Assembly: GCF_004379255.2 (NCBI RefSeq)
Contig: NC_056034.1
Coordinates: 39,662,887 to 39,726,886, forward strand
Direction of reading: 5' to 3'
DNA length: 64,000 nt
From: Salvia splendens
Lineage: Eukaryota > Streptophyta > Magnoliopsida > Lamiales > Lamiaceae
The stretch's first letter is position 1. Each line of letters begins with the position of its first letter. Under the pieces are notes generated by a model. It was not told where the DNA came from. It saw nothing but the letters and a program-made list of their open reading frames with translations, and made no database searches. Below, piece by piece: positions 53,077 to 64,000 of the stretch. Position numbers and translations under genes: made by a program.

Positions 53077-56000
53077 GTGCCACCGAGACGTGGACGTAGA
53101 CCTGGGCGTGGACGTGGAGAGGAGGACCCTGTGGACCCTCAGAATGTCGAGGGAGAGCAACTACCACCACCACCACCGCCTCCACCGCCACCTCCACCCC
53201 CGCCTCAACCCAAACAATACATTGATACCTTTTTGAGGCAAAAACCCCCACATTTTGATGGACTGGGAGAGCCGTCTAAGGCAGAGACCTGGATACGCAC
53301 CCTCGAGCGCATATTTGATTTTATGGAGTGCACCGACAAGGAACGCCTCGCTTGTGTGACTTTGCAATTAACGGGGCCCGCAGATTTTTGATGGGATACC
53401 AAGCTAAGGACCATGAACCCTGAACGCCGTGAAGCGCTTACTTGGGAGATATTCAAGGAAGAGGTGTACAATAAGTACGTTCCCATGAGCTATAGGCGAG
53501 CAAAGGTAGTTGAATTCCATACTTTGAAGCAAGGGAATATGACGGTGACAGAGTACGACCGTGCACTGTGTGAAATTACTCGATATGCTCCCGAGTTGGT
53601 GGATACAGATGAGAAAATGGCAGAAAAGTTTCGTGCTGGTCTCAAGCACGAAATAAGAGTAGCAGTGGCAAGTCGCAGAGGACTTTCATATTCTGAGACT
53701 TTGGATTGTGCATTAGATGTGGAAGAAGCGTTGCCTAAGGAGATGATAGTAGCAAATACTACACCAGTGCCACTTCAACAACATAATTTCAGAGATAAGA
53801 GGAAGTGGGATGGAGATCGGACTCCATATGATAACAAGAGGCTGCAACCCATCAGAAACCCACCGCAGTATGGAGGTAGGCAGAGTGCTCCCTATCAGAG
53901 GGGTGACTTCCGGCCTAGAGCCCCCAGTGTGCTAAGTGCTTTAAGAACCATTTTGGGGAGTGCAGAGAAAAGAGCAATAAATGCTACACTTGTGGTAGAA
54001 ATGGCCACTTCTCAAGAGAATGCCCGAGTAAGATTATGGGGATGGGAGCAGGACAGAACAATCAAGGGTTCCGTCCGCAAGTGCGGGCACTGCAAGCCGA
54101 GCCGAGGGGATACTTACCCGCACCACAGCAGCAGCAGCAACGTCGTCAAGGACTTCCCACTCAAGCAAGGGCATATGCTTTAAAAGGGAAACAACCGGCG
54201 AACCAGCAAGGGAATCAAGAGCGAGGAAACTTGGCATGTATGGGCACGCTCCTCGACATGCCTATTGTTGTTTTGTTTGATACGGGTGCATCACATTCTT
54301 TTATATCAGCATCATGTGTGAATACTTTAGAACTGCCTATCAATAGAACTGAACAGAGAATGAGTGTGACTTCACCCGTAGGAGGAACTATAGATATATC
54401 ACAAACTTGCTCGAATGTAGAATTTACTATGGGAGAACTTAAGCTAGTTGCACATAAATTACAAGTTATATCGATGGGAAGTGTAGATATAATTTTGGGA
54501 ATGGATTGGTTGGCCGAGAATCATGTTACCATTCGCTGCAAAGAGAGAGAGATCTCTTTTCAAAACCCGTGAAAGGAGTCAACTACATTTTATGGGATTT
54601 CTACGAATCGACGCAAGTCCATAATTTCTGCACTTCAAGCGACGACTATGATAAGGAAGGGATGCCCAGCGTATCTCGTCTATCTAAATGGAGAGGAGAA
54701 GAAAGAAAGAAGCATAGAGGATGTGGCAGTAGTGAATGAATTTCCAGATGTTTTTCCCAACGCCTTGCCAGGACCACCACCCGATAGACAGTTGGAGTTT
54801 ACAATTGATTTGGAGCCAGGATCAGCACCGATATCTAAGGCACCGTACCGTATGGCGCCTAAGGAATTGGAAGAACTTAAGATACAACTACAAGAGTTGC
54901 TAGACTTGGGTTTCATTAGACCCAGTGTGTCGCCGTGGGGAGCACCAGTGTTGTTCGTGAAGAAGAAGGATGGATCATTGAGGATGTGTATAGATTATCG
55001 AGAGTTGAACAAGTTGACACTCAAGAACAAGTATCCACTGCCGAGGATAGATGATTTGTTTGATCAACTCCGTGGAGCTGGAGTATTCTCGAAAATGGAT
55101 TTGAGATCGGGATACCATCAACTGAGAGTCCGACGAGAAGATGTACCCAAGACGGCTTTCCGAACTAGATATGGCCATTATGAGTTTATAGTGATGCCTT
55201 TCGAATTGACAAATGCGCCGGCCGTATTTATGGACCTTATGAATCGTGTGTTCCATCCATACTTGGACAAGTTCGTCTTAGTCTTCATAGACGATGTCCT
55301 TATCTACTCAAAGAACGAACAGGAACATGAAAAACATTTGAGGACTACCTTGGAGACGTTAAGGGCCGAGAAACTCTACTCTAAGTTCAGTAAGTGTGAG
55401 TTTTGGCTCAAAGAAGTGAATTTCCTTGGGCACATAGTGAGTGCAGATGGAATTCGAGTAGATCCTGCAAAGGTGGAAGCTGTACAGAAATGGAAATCAC
55501 CAACCACACCTAACGAAATTCGGAGTTTCCTAGGACTGGCGGGATATTATCGGAGATTCATCGAGGGATTCTCTAAGATAGCAAGGCCAATGACGCAACA
55601 ACTAAAGAAGGGGGTCAAAGTGAATTGGACGCCGGAGTGTGAGACTAGTTTCTAGTTACTAAAAGAGAAGTTGACCACCGCACCAATTCTCGCTGTGCCA
55701 GAACCAGACACTAACTACGTGGTGTATACCGATGCATCAAAAGTTGGACTCGGATGTGTACTTATGCAGAATGGGAAAGTGATTGCGTATGCATCAAGGC
55801 AGTTGCGGCCGCATGAGTTGAATTATCCGACGCATGACTTGGAGTTGGCAGCAGTTGTACATCCTTTGAAGATTTGGAGACACCATCTTTATGGAGTTCG
55901 ATGTGAGATATATACCGACCATAAAAGCCTCAAGTACTTCTTTGAACAAAAGGATTTGAACATGCGGCAGCGTAGATGGCTTGAGTTGGTGAAGGACTAT

Positions 56001-57662
56001 GATTGCAGTATAAACTATCACCCAGGAAAGGCGAATGTAGTGGCTGATGCCTTAAGTAGAAAGTCTCAACCTCAGTTGGCCACTTTTCTCACGAACGAAG
56101 AGAACTTGATACACGAGTTCAGTAAAATGCGATTGGAGGTAGTGAGAGCACCCGAGACAGTGGAAGGAATGATCGCCACCTTGGTAATGGAACCCGACCT
56201 AAGGGTTAGAATCGTGGAAGCTCAAAGACGCGATACTTTACTTGAGAAAATCCGTTCGGAAGTGAGGACAGGGGAGCAAGAATATTTTCACGAGGAAGCG
56301 GATAATGCCCTCACATTCAAGGGCAGGTTGTGCGTGACTAGAGACGAAGGGCTTAGGAATGAAATCATGAGGGAAGCACACGAAACACCATATAATGCGC
56401 ACCCGGGGAGTACCAAGATGTATCGAGATATGAAGAGACAGTTTTGGTGGAATGGCATGAAAAAGCATGTAGCGGCGTTTGTGGAGAGGTGTCTAGTATG
56501 TCAGCAAGTGAAAGCCATACATCAACGACCTTATGGGAGACTACAACCACTTGAGATACCGGAGTGGAAATGGGAGCACATTGCAATGGATTTCGTGACA
56601 GGATTACCGAGATCCCAATGAGGAAACACTGTTATTTGGGTGATTATTGATCGTCTCACAAAATCTGCTCACTTTGTGCCGATTCGTGATACCTATGGAG
56701 CCAATAAGTTGTCTAAGATGTATGTGAAAGAGATTATACGTCTACATGGAGTGCCAGTTACTATTACATGTGATCGTGATGCGAAGTTTACCTCTAGATT
56801 TTGGATGAGCCTACAACGAGAGTTAGGCACTAAGTTGAATTTCAGCACTGCATTCCACCCGCAGACTGATGGGCAATCAGAGAGGACGATACAGACTTTG
56901 GAGGATATGTTGAGAGCCGTAGTGCTAGATCGAGGAGTAGGTTGGGAGGAAGTGTTGCCACTAATAGAGTTCGCTCACAACAATAGCTATCAGGCGACTA
57001 TTAACATGGCCCCGTATGAGGCATTGTATGGGAAGAAGTGTAGATCACCACTTTACTGGGATGAAGTGGGTGAGAGAAGAGTTCTTGGACCAGACACAGT
57101 GGAAGAAATGATTGAGATTGTTCGACAAATTCGTGAGAGGATCAAGGAAGCTCAGGATCGACAAAAATCATATGCTGATGTTCGAAGAACCGATCTCCAA
57201 TTTGAGGCAGGAGATAAAGTTTTTCTGAAGGTAGCCCCGTCAAAAAGAATAACTCGGTTCGGTGTGAAAGGCAAGTTGAGACCACGATTTATTGGACCTT
57301 ATGAGATTCTTGACAGAGTGGGTACCGTAGCGTATAGATTGGCGCTACCACCAAGCTTTGGGAAAGTACACAACGTTTTCCATGTGTCACAATTGAGAAA
57401 GTATGTGTTCGACCCTAACCACATAATTCATCAAGAGGAGATGATGATTTTGAATCCGAATTTGAGTTACGAGGAGAAGCCTGAAGCCATTCTGGATAGG
57501 AAAGTGCAAGAGTTGAGAAACAAGTCTATTGCCTCGGTGAAGGCTCTATGGAGGAATCACGGTGTTGAGGAAGATACGTGGGAATTGGAAGACAAGATGA
57601 GGGAGAAGTACCCAGAGTTGTTTGAATGGTCTAAGCAAATTTCGGGACGAAATTTTTGTTAA
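53077..57662 (+). pseudogene. Gypsy gag-pol polyprotein with four stops and one frameshift
   Basis: Gag begins where an ATG would be expected but the codon is GTG (53077), followed by an Arg/Gly-rich and a poly-Pro stretch. Stops lie at 53389 (TGA), 54570 (TGA), 55653 (TAG) and 56619 (TGA). The frame shifts at a run of five C at 53921-53925, just before the cysteine-rich region. The zinc knuckle CYTCGRNGHFSREC begins at 53982. Protease has an intact DTGASHSF (near 54279). Reverse transcriptase keeps [10 protein letters not shown] (near 55285). RNase H keeps [10 protein letters not shown]. Integrase keeps the zinc finger and the TCDRDAKF and HPQTDGQSERT parts of its core, but the 56619 stop splits it. 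A chromodomain-like tail ends at 57662. Every stop is one C-to-T or G-to-A change from a likely sense codon. Confidence 0.95.
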
Positions 57663-57673
57663 GATGGGTAGAT

Positions 57674-60296
57674 TGTAACGCCCGCCTTTTTCCTTTCTTT
57701 TTGGGGTATTTTTTTTAAGCGTCCTTGTTTTGTTTCAACAATCTATGAATATGTTTTATCGAAAGATCGACGAATGTTTTGAATCGTGTTGTTGATTAAT
57801 TGTGTGGTGTAAATTGTCGACGAGATTGACGCGAGAATCGTCGATGGGAAAATTTCGGCGTTCGTTTACAATGTACTTGGAATAACACCAAAGTACTAAA
57901 ATAATAAAACACCACAATTTAATCAATGTACTAAAATAATAAAATACCACAATTTAATCAATGTACTAAAATAATAAAACACCACAATTTAATCAATGTA
58001 CTAAAATTATATATATTTGGGCCTATCATCTTTGTCTTTTTTTTTACCCCATTTATTCTTATTCAATTGGGCTACTTTTAATATAGCCATTATTTCCTTA
58101 ATTCAATTTTTTTCAGCAGAGATTTTCTTCCTCCCCTCAACTCACGTTGAAACCGCCCCACTCTTCTCACCCCTAAATCTCTCCCGTATCTTTAACAACC
58201 ATTCCTCTATATTACTCCCAACACCAGCTCATATATTCAAAATCGGAGGAAAGTAACATAGAGAAATCTTCTACGTTCCAATTGCTCGATCAAACTAAAG
58301 GTATTATCCCTTCAAATTCAATTCTGCGAGTACAAAATCGCAATTTACTGACTCCTGCCACAATTCTTGCTTGACATCACAGTTTGAGGATAAAAATAAT
58401 ACAAAACTGCCGTGAATTCAATTCCTTCTGCTGCTAGGCAATTTCTCCTCTCCAAAGGTATATCAATTTCTTTTGCAATAACCTAGATTTCATGCATCTC
58501 ATAAGCTCTGTAACCAATCTAACAATATGGTAATCAAAACAAAATAGAATAAAGATTGAACCTTTAACGAACCGGTTTGGAATCGGAGGCGTCGGGGCTG
58601 TTTCGGGGTAGATCGGGGCAACGGAGTGGGAGAGACTGACCGACGACGCTGCTGACAGCAGCGGCGTCGTGTCTCCCGGCAGCGACGACAGCGTCTCCCG
58701 GAGGGGACGGAGCAGCGGCGTATGACAGAGGCAGTGGCGGTGGACGAATCGATGGCGGGGATAGCTCAGTTGGGAGTGACGGTCGCCGGTGTGGGGAGCG
58801 CCGGGAAAATGGGAGGAACTGCCCGATTTCGGGCGAAGAAGAATTAGAGAGAGATAGGGAGAGAGAAGGAGTAAAAGGGCGTGAAGAAGATGATGTACTA
58901 TGCTGAGCTTTTGTGTTGTTTTTAAAATGGAATTGGGCCTTTTGCTTGGTTAAAAGAATCGGGCCTCACGATTAAATTGAGGTCTTGATTTAGTTTTTGG
59001 GTTTTGTTGGGAGTCACTAATTAAGTTTGGAGAAATAAGGGCGGGGTGATATAATTAAGTCTCGGGCTTTTAATTGAATTGTTGGGTCAATAATAAAATT
59101 TAATCGTGGGGAAATATTTAATTAGCTCCCGAATAATTTGAAGTACGAATAATTTCATCTTAAATCCGAAATAAATATTTTTTAAGGAAATGAAGGCGAG
59201 AATTTAATTATACGCTTAAATAAATTTTGGGAACTTATTCCGACATCGTGGTGGAAATGCGAGGAGCCAACGGAGGAATGCGGCCGCTGAATATTCGAAA
59301 ATCGAGAAACGAGACAAACGACTTTAATTAGGGTGCATGCATCTTATTCATTTACTTGATTCATTGTGTTGATTTATGTGTTATTTAAAATGCTAAAGGT
59401 GATTCCTTGCAAGCGGGACGTGATATCGAGGGAAAGGAAATTAATTGTGGAGTTAAGCATTTGAGGTGGGCTCTCTTTTTAAATAAGGACTATGTCCTAA
59501 ATACTTTTTATGTGAAAGGAGGTGGAAAGTGTTTGTCTTGCCATGTTTTGTATTTGAATGAACCTATCTGAAGTGGCTATGCCATGTATGTTTAATCGAA
59601 TTCGGGTCCCAGTATGGCTGCAAACCCTGCTCGGACTAGTGTACACCCCGTAGATCCTGTGCTATCTCTTTGGAGTTGGTCGGTCTAGTGACTTGGTTCG
59701 TGGCCACGTTCCTTGTCATGTATGTTCAGATATGGTGATGGTGAATGTGGATGAAAAATGGTTGGCCGACCGAACTTGTGAAATAAATGTTTTGTGTACT
59801 TGGGTTCTTTTAATTAAAACCCCCAAGGTCACTTGATTATGGCTTGACAAACTATGTTTTGGCATGTGTTCACTGAGTGCATCAAGTACTCAGCCCTGCA
59901 TATTGTTTTTCTTAATGTGCAGATCGAGCGGCGATGGGCGTGGAGGATGTTGAGAAGAGTCCATGGATTGTTTTGTTATGGTTAATAATTGTTGGATTTG
60001 TCGTGTCTTCATACTCGGCATTTTCCGTGTCTTGAACGCTTCCGCTAGGAGTCCTTTTCTTTAGAATTGTTTATTCGTGGAGAGTCTAACTCGTTTGAAA
60101 ATTGTTTATTTTCTATTCTTTAATTACTTAGAGTTGGCATTATTGTTAGGGTAATATTATGACGTTTTTAAAGTTAATTCAGTTATTAAGCTTTTGGTCA
60201 AATGTGTATGTTTTTCCCCTTTCTTCCCCGCTTCTTTAATCCTCCCCTAGTCACGATCAACCGTGCTTTCTATCCGTAGAAAATGCGGGCGTGACA
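57674..60296 (+). repeat. Gypsy 3' LTR (2623 bp)
   Basis: Same length and layout as the 5' LTR, including the three 35-bp repeats and the stem-loops near 59873-59922. Confidence 0.95.
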
Positions 60297-60301
60297 GAAA
60301 T

Positions 60302-60666
60302 ACACTGAATAAATTCAACTAGACCAATTTAATAAATAATTGAAATGACTAGTTTTAAATTTAGCTAAAAATTATAAAATAGGTACTACTATATATATTT
60401 AGATAAAATCTTATTACCTTTTCTTACTTTAACAGGTTTTGAATGGGTGCATTTAATGGAGTGCATTTAAGGGTACCGTAATAGGTACAATATGACTTTA
60501 CCATCCTTAACATAAATAATTTCGTTTTAATTGATGGTAATTTTTTCTTTCTCATAAAAATATACTAAATTTTTTAAAAATGAAACAGATTTTGATTCTT
60601 AGTAAAATACGAAGGAGATAGAAAAAAAAAAGTTATAATTGAAGTAAAGTTAGTGAAGAATACTTA
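60302..60666. other. AT-rich intergenic DNA
   Basis: Nothing recognised. Confidence 0.4.
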
Positions 60667-60685
60667 CTCCCTTCGCTCTATAGTA

Positions 60686-61137
60686 CTCCATCTGTCTCTG
60701 AAAAGTACTTCCTTCGTTCCAACTAAGTTGAGTCAAAACTTTTGTGCATTGAGATTAAGGAATTACGTTAAAAATAGGAGAGAGGAATAAAGTAGTAGAG
60801 ATAAAGAAAGAGTAAAGTAGGAGATGGAATAAAGTAAATGATTGGATGTTTTGTTTTTTGTCTAAAAGGAAAATGACTCAACTTAGTTGGGACATCCAAA
60901 AAATGAATATGTCTCAACTTAGTTGGGACGGAGGGAGTATGAACATTTGGTTCGGCATAGATTTTAATAAATAATTGGAAAAGCATGAGAGAGATAGAAA
61001 GAATTTTTTTAAAAGTATCGTTAGTGGAGAATGGGTCCCGCCTCATTAGAGAGAATAAATTCCAAAATTACAACGTTCATAATTTTCAGCGACGAAATTA
61101 AAATGAAAGAGTTCATACTTTTGAGGGACTGATGGAG
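60686..61137. mobile_element. Second-level Stowaway MITE
   Basis: TA-flanked ends CTCCATCTGTCTCTGAAAAG and TTTTGAGGGACTGATGGAG. It is itself interrupted at 60708-60937; with the insert removed, GAAAAGTATGAACATTTGG matches the start of the element at 61208. Confidence 0.8.
60708..60937. mobile_element. Third-level Stowaway MITE
   Basis: TA-flanked ends CTTCCTTCGTTCCAACTAAG and CTTAGTTGGGACGGAGGGAG. 230 bp with well-preserved arms, so the youngest of this set. Confidence 0.88.
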
Positions 61138-61207
61138 TAGTAGAGTTATTTTTTTCATTTTGAACGTTTCATAGTGGTAGAATCATTTTCTTTTTTAGTA
61201 AAATGTA

Positions 61208-61700
61208 CTCCCTCCGTCCCTAAAGAGTATGAACAATGGGTTCGGCACGGGTTTTAATAAATAAGGAAAAAAGTAAGAGAAAGAGAGATACTCCCGGGAC
61301 GGGTTTTAATAAATGTTAAGAATAGTGGGTGGAAGAAAGTTAGTGGTTATATATATTAGTTTTAAATGATATGCGAGTGGAATGAGTTAGTGGAATGTGA
61401 GGCTTTTTTACCATTTATGGTAATTATGAACCGGGACTCCTATTCGCGGATGGACTAAAATGGAAAAACAGGATTCATATTCGCGGTCGGAGGGAGTAAA
61501 AGGTAGTGGAAATAATGTTAGTGGAGAATGAGGTCTATATTATTGTATTGGTATATGTTGTTAATGGTAATGGTATAATTTGTAAATAAAATGATGTGTT
61601 TGGGTAGTATGTTGTTCTAATTTTCCTAAATTAGAAAGTTCATACTTTTTAGGGACTGACGAAAAATGAAATAGTTCATACTCTTTGGGGATGAAAGGAG
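61208..61700. mobile_element. Second-level Stowaway MITE
   Basis: TA-flanked ends CTCCCTCCGTCCCTAAAGAG and CTCTTTGGGGATGAAAGGAG. Same family as 60686-61137. It is interrupted at 61291-61496. Confidence 0.78.
61291..61496. mobile_element. Third-level Stowaway MITE
   Basis: TA-flanked ends CTCCCGGGACGGGTTTT and CGCGGTCGGAGGGAG. The interior resembles the promoter MITE at 16679 (AGTGGAATGTGAGG, ACTCCTATTCGCGG). Confidence 0.72.
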
Positions 61701-61884
61701 TAACACCTTTTCTCACTCTTACTTTTTCCACTTTCTTACTTTATTCTTTCTACTTTTTCCTCTCTTCTACTTTATTATCTTCTACTTTATTATCTTTTTG
61801 TTTTATACATTACACACTTTTGCTAAATCTTCGTGCCGAAAAGAAATGCCTCTACGGCTCCACTACTATAAAACGAAAGGAGTA

Positions 61885-62638
61885 CTAAATTGTAGAGACA
61901 AGTTTTCAAAATTATAAAGTTCATAATTTAAAGAAACGGACTAAAAGCAAGTATTTCATACTCTTACATTCCACAAGAGTATGCACTTTCTATTTTTAGA
62001 AAGTATTTGCATCTCTAAAATTAGAAAGTGCATACTCTTAGTTTTTTTTAAGAAACGGACTAAAAGAAAGTATTTTCCACTCTTACCTAAAAGAAAGTAT
62101 TTTCCACTCTTACCTTACACAAGAATATACACTTTCTAATTTTAGAAAGTATTTTCTCTCTATTGAGGTGGGCATCTTCTCAACTAACAATATTTCAACT
62201 ATTTTTTTATATCTCTCTGTTACTTTATCAATTATACACTAAATTTGTGTCAACCAAGAGTGCATACTTTTGTGAGACAGAAAAGTATATAAAAAAAAGT
62301 GTATGAATTAAGTAAATGAGAGAGAGAAATGAAGAAATGTAAGAAAGATAACATAAATAAAATGAGAAAGGAGAGACAAATCAAATAAATGTACAAAAAT
62401 TAACTGAAATAGTCTTAAAGAATAAATGGGGAATTTGACAAAACAAAACAAAAAATAAACGGGATTGTGTTTTTGTTAAGAAACCTGTGCTAATATTTAA
62501 CATGACATGTAGTGTTGGTGTAGTAAGGATTAATATTTAAATTATAAAATTTGGTTAAATTTTGGTTTGTTTTATGAAGTTTAAAATTGAAATATTAAAT
62601 TATGATTTTTTTATGTAAAATGTCAATACTCCCTTTGT
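61885..62638. repeat. AT-rich DNA with an imperfect tandem duplication
   Basis: AGAAACGGACTAAAAG plus AAGTATTT..ACTCTTAC recurs at about 61932, 62050 and (partly) 62091. CACTTTCTA(T/A)TTTTAGAAAG recurs at about 61985 and 62129. These may be decayed MITE arms. The remainder is featureless. Confidence 0.5.
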
Positions 62639-62890
62639 CCACTATTTAAAGAACTATTTTGCCATTTTGCATTGTCCACGATTTATAGAATCATTTACTC
62701 TATTCCATTTTTTGTATGCGGACCCCTGATTCCACCAACTATTTACACTCATAATCCAATACAAAACTAATATTTTAAATGGGTTCCACATTCCACTCAC
62801 CTTCTCCCTTTATTTTTCTTCACAAAGTCAAACAATTTCTTAAAACTCGTGCCGAGTAAAAAAGGTTCTTTAAATGGTGGACGGAAGGAG
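62639..62890. mobile_element. Stowaway MITE
   Basis: TA-flanked ends CTCCCTTTGTCCACTATTTA and AAATGGTGGACGGAAGGAG. Confidence 0.85.
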
Positions 62891-62905
62891 TAATGTTTAG
62901 AATTA

Positions 62906-63119
62906 CTCCCTTCGTCCCACTTTAGGAGTTCCATATGAGTTCGACATGAGTTTTTTAAAATGTTAAGAAAAGTTGGTAAAAAAATAGTGGAATGTGAGTC
63001 CTACTTTTATATACTATTAGTTTTATAATAAAATATGAGTGGAAAAAAGTTAGTGGAATGTGTGGCCTTATCATTTATGGAACATTCCAACCGGGGTTCC
63101 TAAAGTGGAACAGAGGGAG
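62906..63119. mobile_element. Stowaway MITE
   Basis: TA-flanked ends CTCCCTTCGTCCCACTTTAG and CTAAAGTGGAACAGAGGGAG, only 15 bp from the preceding MITE. Confidence 0.85.
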
Positions 63120-63121
63120 TA

Positions 63122-64000
63122 TATTTTTTCATTAAAATTAAGAAAAGAAAAAGAAATGAAATAAAAAATACTTATTTTAATTAAACATGTCATTTTGAAT
63201 ACTAGTATCATTTAAAGAAGAAATTTTGTACTCATGTTATTGTGACAATTGAGAAAAATTAAATTTAATAATTTCGTATTCCAATTTTAAACTTCATAGT
63301 ACGAATCAAAATTTGACCAAACTTCATGATTTAAATGACTATTAATCCTAATAGTGATAAAATGAACTTTCAAATATGCAGTCAGCCGAGCGCCCCTCTT
63401 CATCACCACCACCTCCTCCTCGGTCTCCAATGTCGCCTCTTCCACCACTAGCAGCCACGGCAACCACATTACGTGGACCTGAATCAAACACAACAATACC
63501 AACGTAGACATCTCCGAACCAGCCTCGAGACCAAAATTGACCTTTTAAACAAGTTCAATAACCAAAATGAACTTGTTTTATTTTTTTGGAAATATAATAA
63601 ACTATTAAATCCAAATCGTCTCTTACCCATATCATCGTATAAAATGGAGTAATAAAATATCGAAGAGCCAATAGTAACATTTTCATGAATATAATTTGTC
63701 CCGAAGTTAATATTTTTGTTAGCTACAATCAAAATGAAATGTTAGCCATTCCTTTTACAGATCATGCATTTATTGAGGAGCATAGAAAAAATGAAACAAT
63801 AATGACATCAATTCAGTTTCTACTTTCTACTACTACAATTTTATGGACAAGCAAATAACACGAGCACCTGAGATTAGTTGCTCTTTTACTATTATTATTA
63901 TTATTATCACTATTATTATTTTTTAGTGTATTAAATGGAAAAATAAATATAATAAAATGTGCTATTGATGAGGAGACGAAATAATATTAATTGATGTAAT
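63122..64000. other. AT-rich intergenic DNA with a short C-rich patch
   Basis: 63380-63500 is C-rich (plus-strand reading is Pro/Ser/Ala-rich) and stands out from its surroundings, but no frame continues far and no protein family is recognised. An (ATT)n run lies at about 63890-63920. Confidence 0.35.

Larger units (their letters stand above)
49634..60296 (+). mobile_element. Ty3/Gypsy chromovirus-like retrotransposon with 2.6 kb LTRs, inactivated
   Basis: Two 2623-bp LTRs (TGTAACGCCC...GACA) bound a 5.4 kb interior and are flanked by the duplication GAAAT (49629-49633, 60297-60301). The methionine-tRNA primer site TGGTATCAGAGCC follows three bases after the 5' LTR (52260). Domain order gag, protease, reverse transcriptase, RNase H, integrase is Gypsy. 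The C-terminal tail (RNKSIASVKALWRNHG, WELEDKM) resembles the chromodomain of the Del/Tekay lineage, and the long LTRs agree. LTRs differ at roughly 35 sites by eye (about 1.3%), so insertion is recent. Confidence 0.96.
60667..61882. mobile_element. Outer Stowaway MITE hosting two further nests
   Basis: Ends TTA|CTCCCTTCGCTCTATAG and CTATAAAACGAAAGGAG|TA. Once the inserts at 60686-61137 and 61208-61700 are removed, the remainder follows the uninterrupted copy at 44418-44670 closely: TAGAGT..ATTTT, TTTCATAGT, TTTTTTAGTAAAA, GTGCCGAAAAGAAA. Confidence 0.8.

Noticed and set aside
63287..63511. 74-codon minus-strand frame and Pro-rich plus-strand reading
   Set aside because: Short, no flanking exon signals and no recognised family. 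The compositional patch is noted only in the intergenic entry.
1..64000. CRISPR arrays, bacterial operons, organelle-derived segments, rRNA genes
   Set aside because: Looked for and not seen; the sequence is plant nuclear DNA with intron-containing genes and transposons.

Overview
This is a 64 kb piece of plant nuclear DNA, AT-rich and dominated by transposable elements. Two intact host genes are visible: a six-exon sesquiterpene synthase (17090-19175, +) and a two-exon chalcone synthase (46172-47902, -). A TPS-a type terpene synthase without a transit peptide, a canonical chalcone synthase, and abundant Stowaway, Tourist/Harbinger, hAT and Mutator-like miniature elements point to a eudicot. 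A mint-family or other Lamiales species is my best guess from protein character, but this is inference and not demonstrated.

0-19.4 kb is a decayed terpene synthase tandem array. One copy (793-1483) survives only as the tail of exon 5, intron 5 and the last exon. A second copy is represented only by 5'-flank homology near 7.57-7.74 kb. The third copy is the complete gene at 17.1-19.2 kb. Between them lie a long-inverted-repeat element, a Stowaway split by a Mutator-like MITE, a hAT MITE full of CGGTT repeats, a Harbinger element carrying a broken ORF1, and a young Copia retrotransposon (9434-14594) with one frameshift.

19.4-33.1 kb holds two solo LTRs of one 3.2 kb long-LTR family in opposite orientations, each with its own 5-bp target duplication. 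Between them lie a Harbinger deletion derivative, a Stowaway MITE and a Helitron-like cluster. 33.3-37.2 kb is a dense MITE field. 37.2-40.5 kb is a small minus-strand Gypsy-type element (gag remnant plus a C-terminal reading frame) interrupted by a solo LTR of a different family. 41.7-43.8 kb is a Harbinger element with an intact 416-residue transposase.

46.2-48.1 kb is the chalcone synthase gene, with a promoter bearing three G-boxes. 49.6-60.3 kb is a complete but inactivated chromovirus-like Gypsy element with 2.6 kb LTRs. 60.6-63.1 kb is a nest of Stowaway elements inserted inside each other to three levels.

The two host genes belong to different pathways (sesquiterpenes in the cytosol; flavonoid entry step) and nothing in the sequence suggests that they work together. 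The most interesting observations are the clean loss of the last terpene synthase intron, the three-level MITE nest, the conserved double stem-loop near the 3' end of three long LTRs, the GC-rich antisense islands in those LTRs, and a Harbinger transposase gene accompanied by its own deletion derivative.
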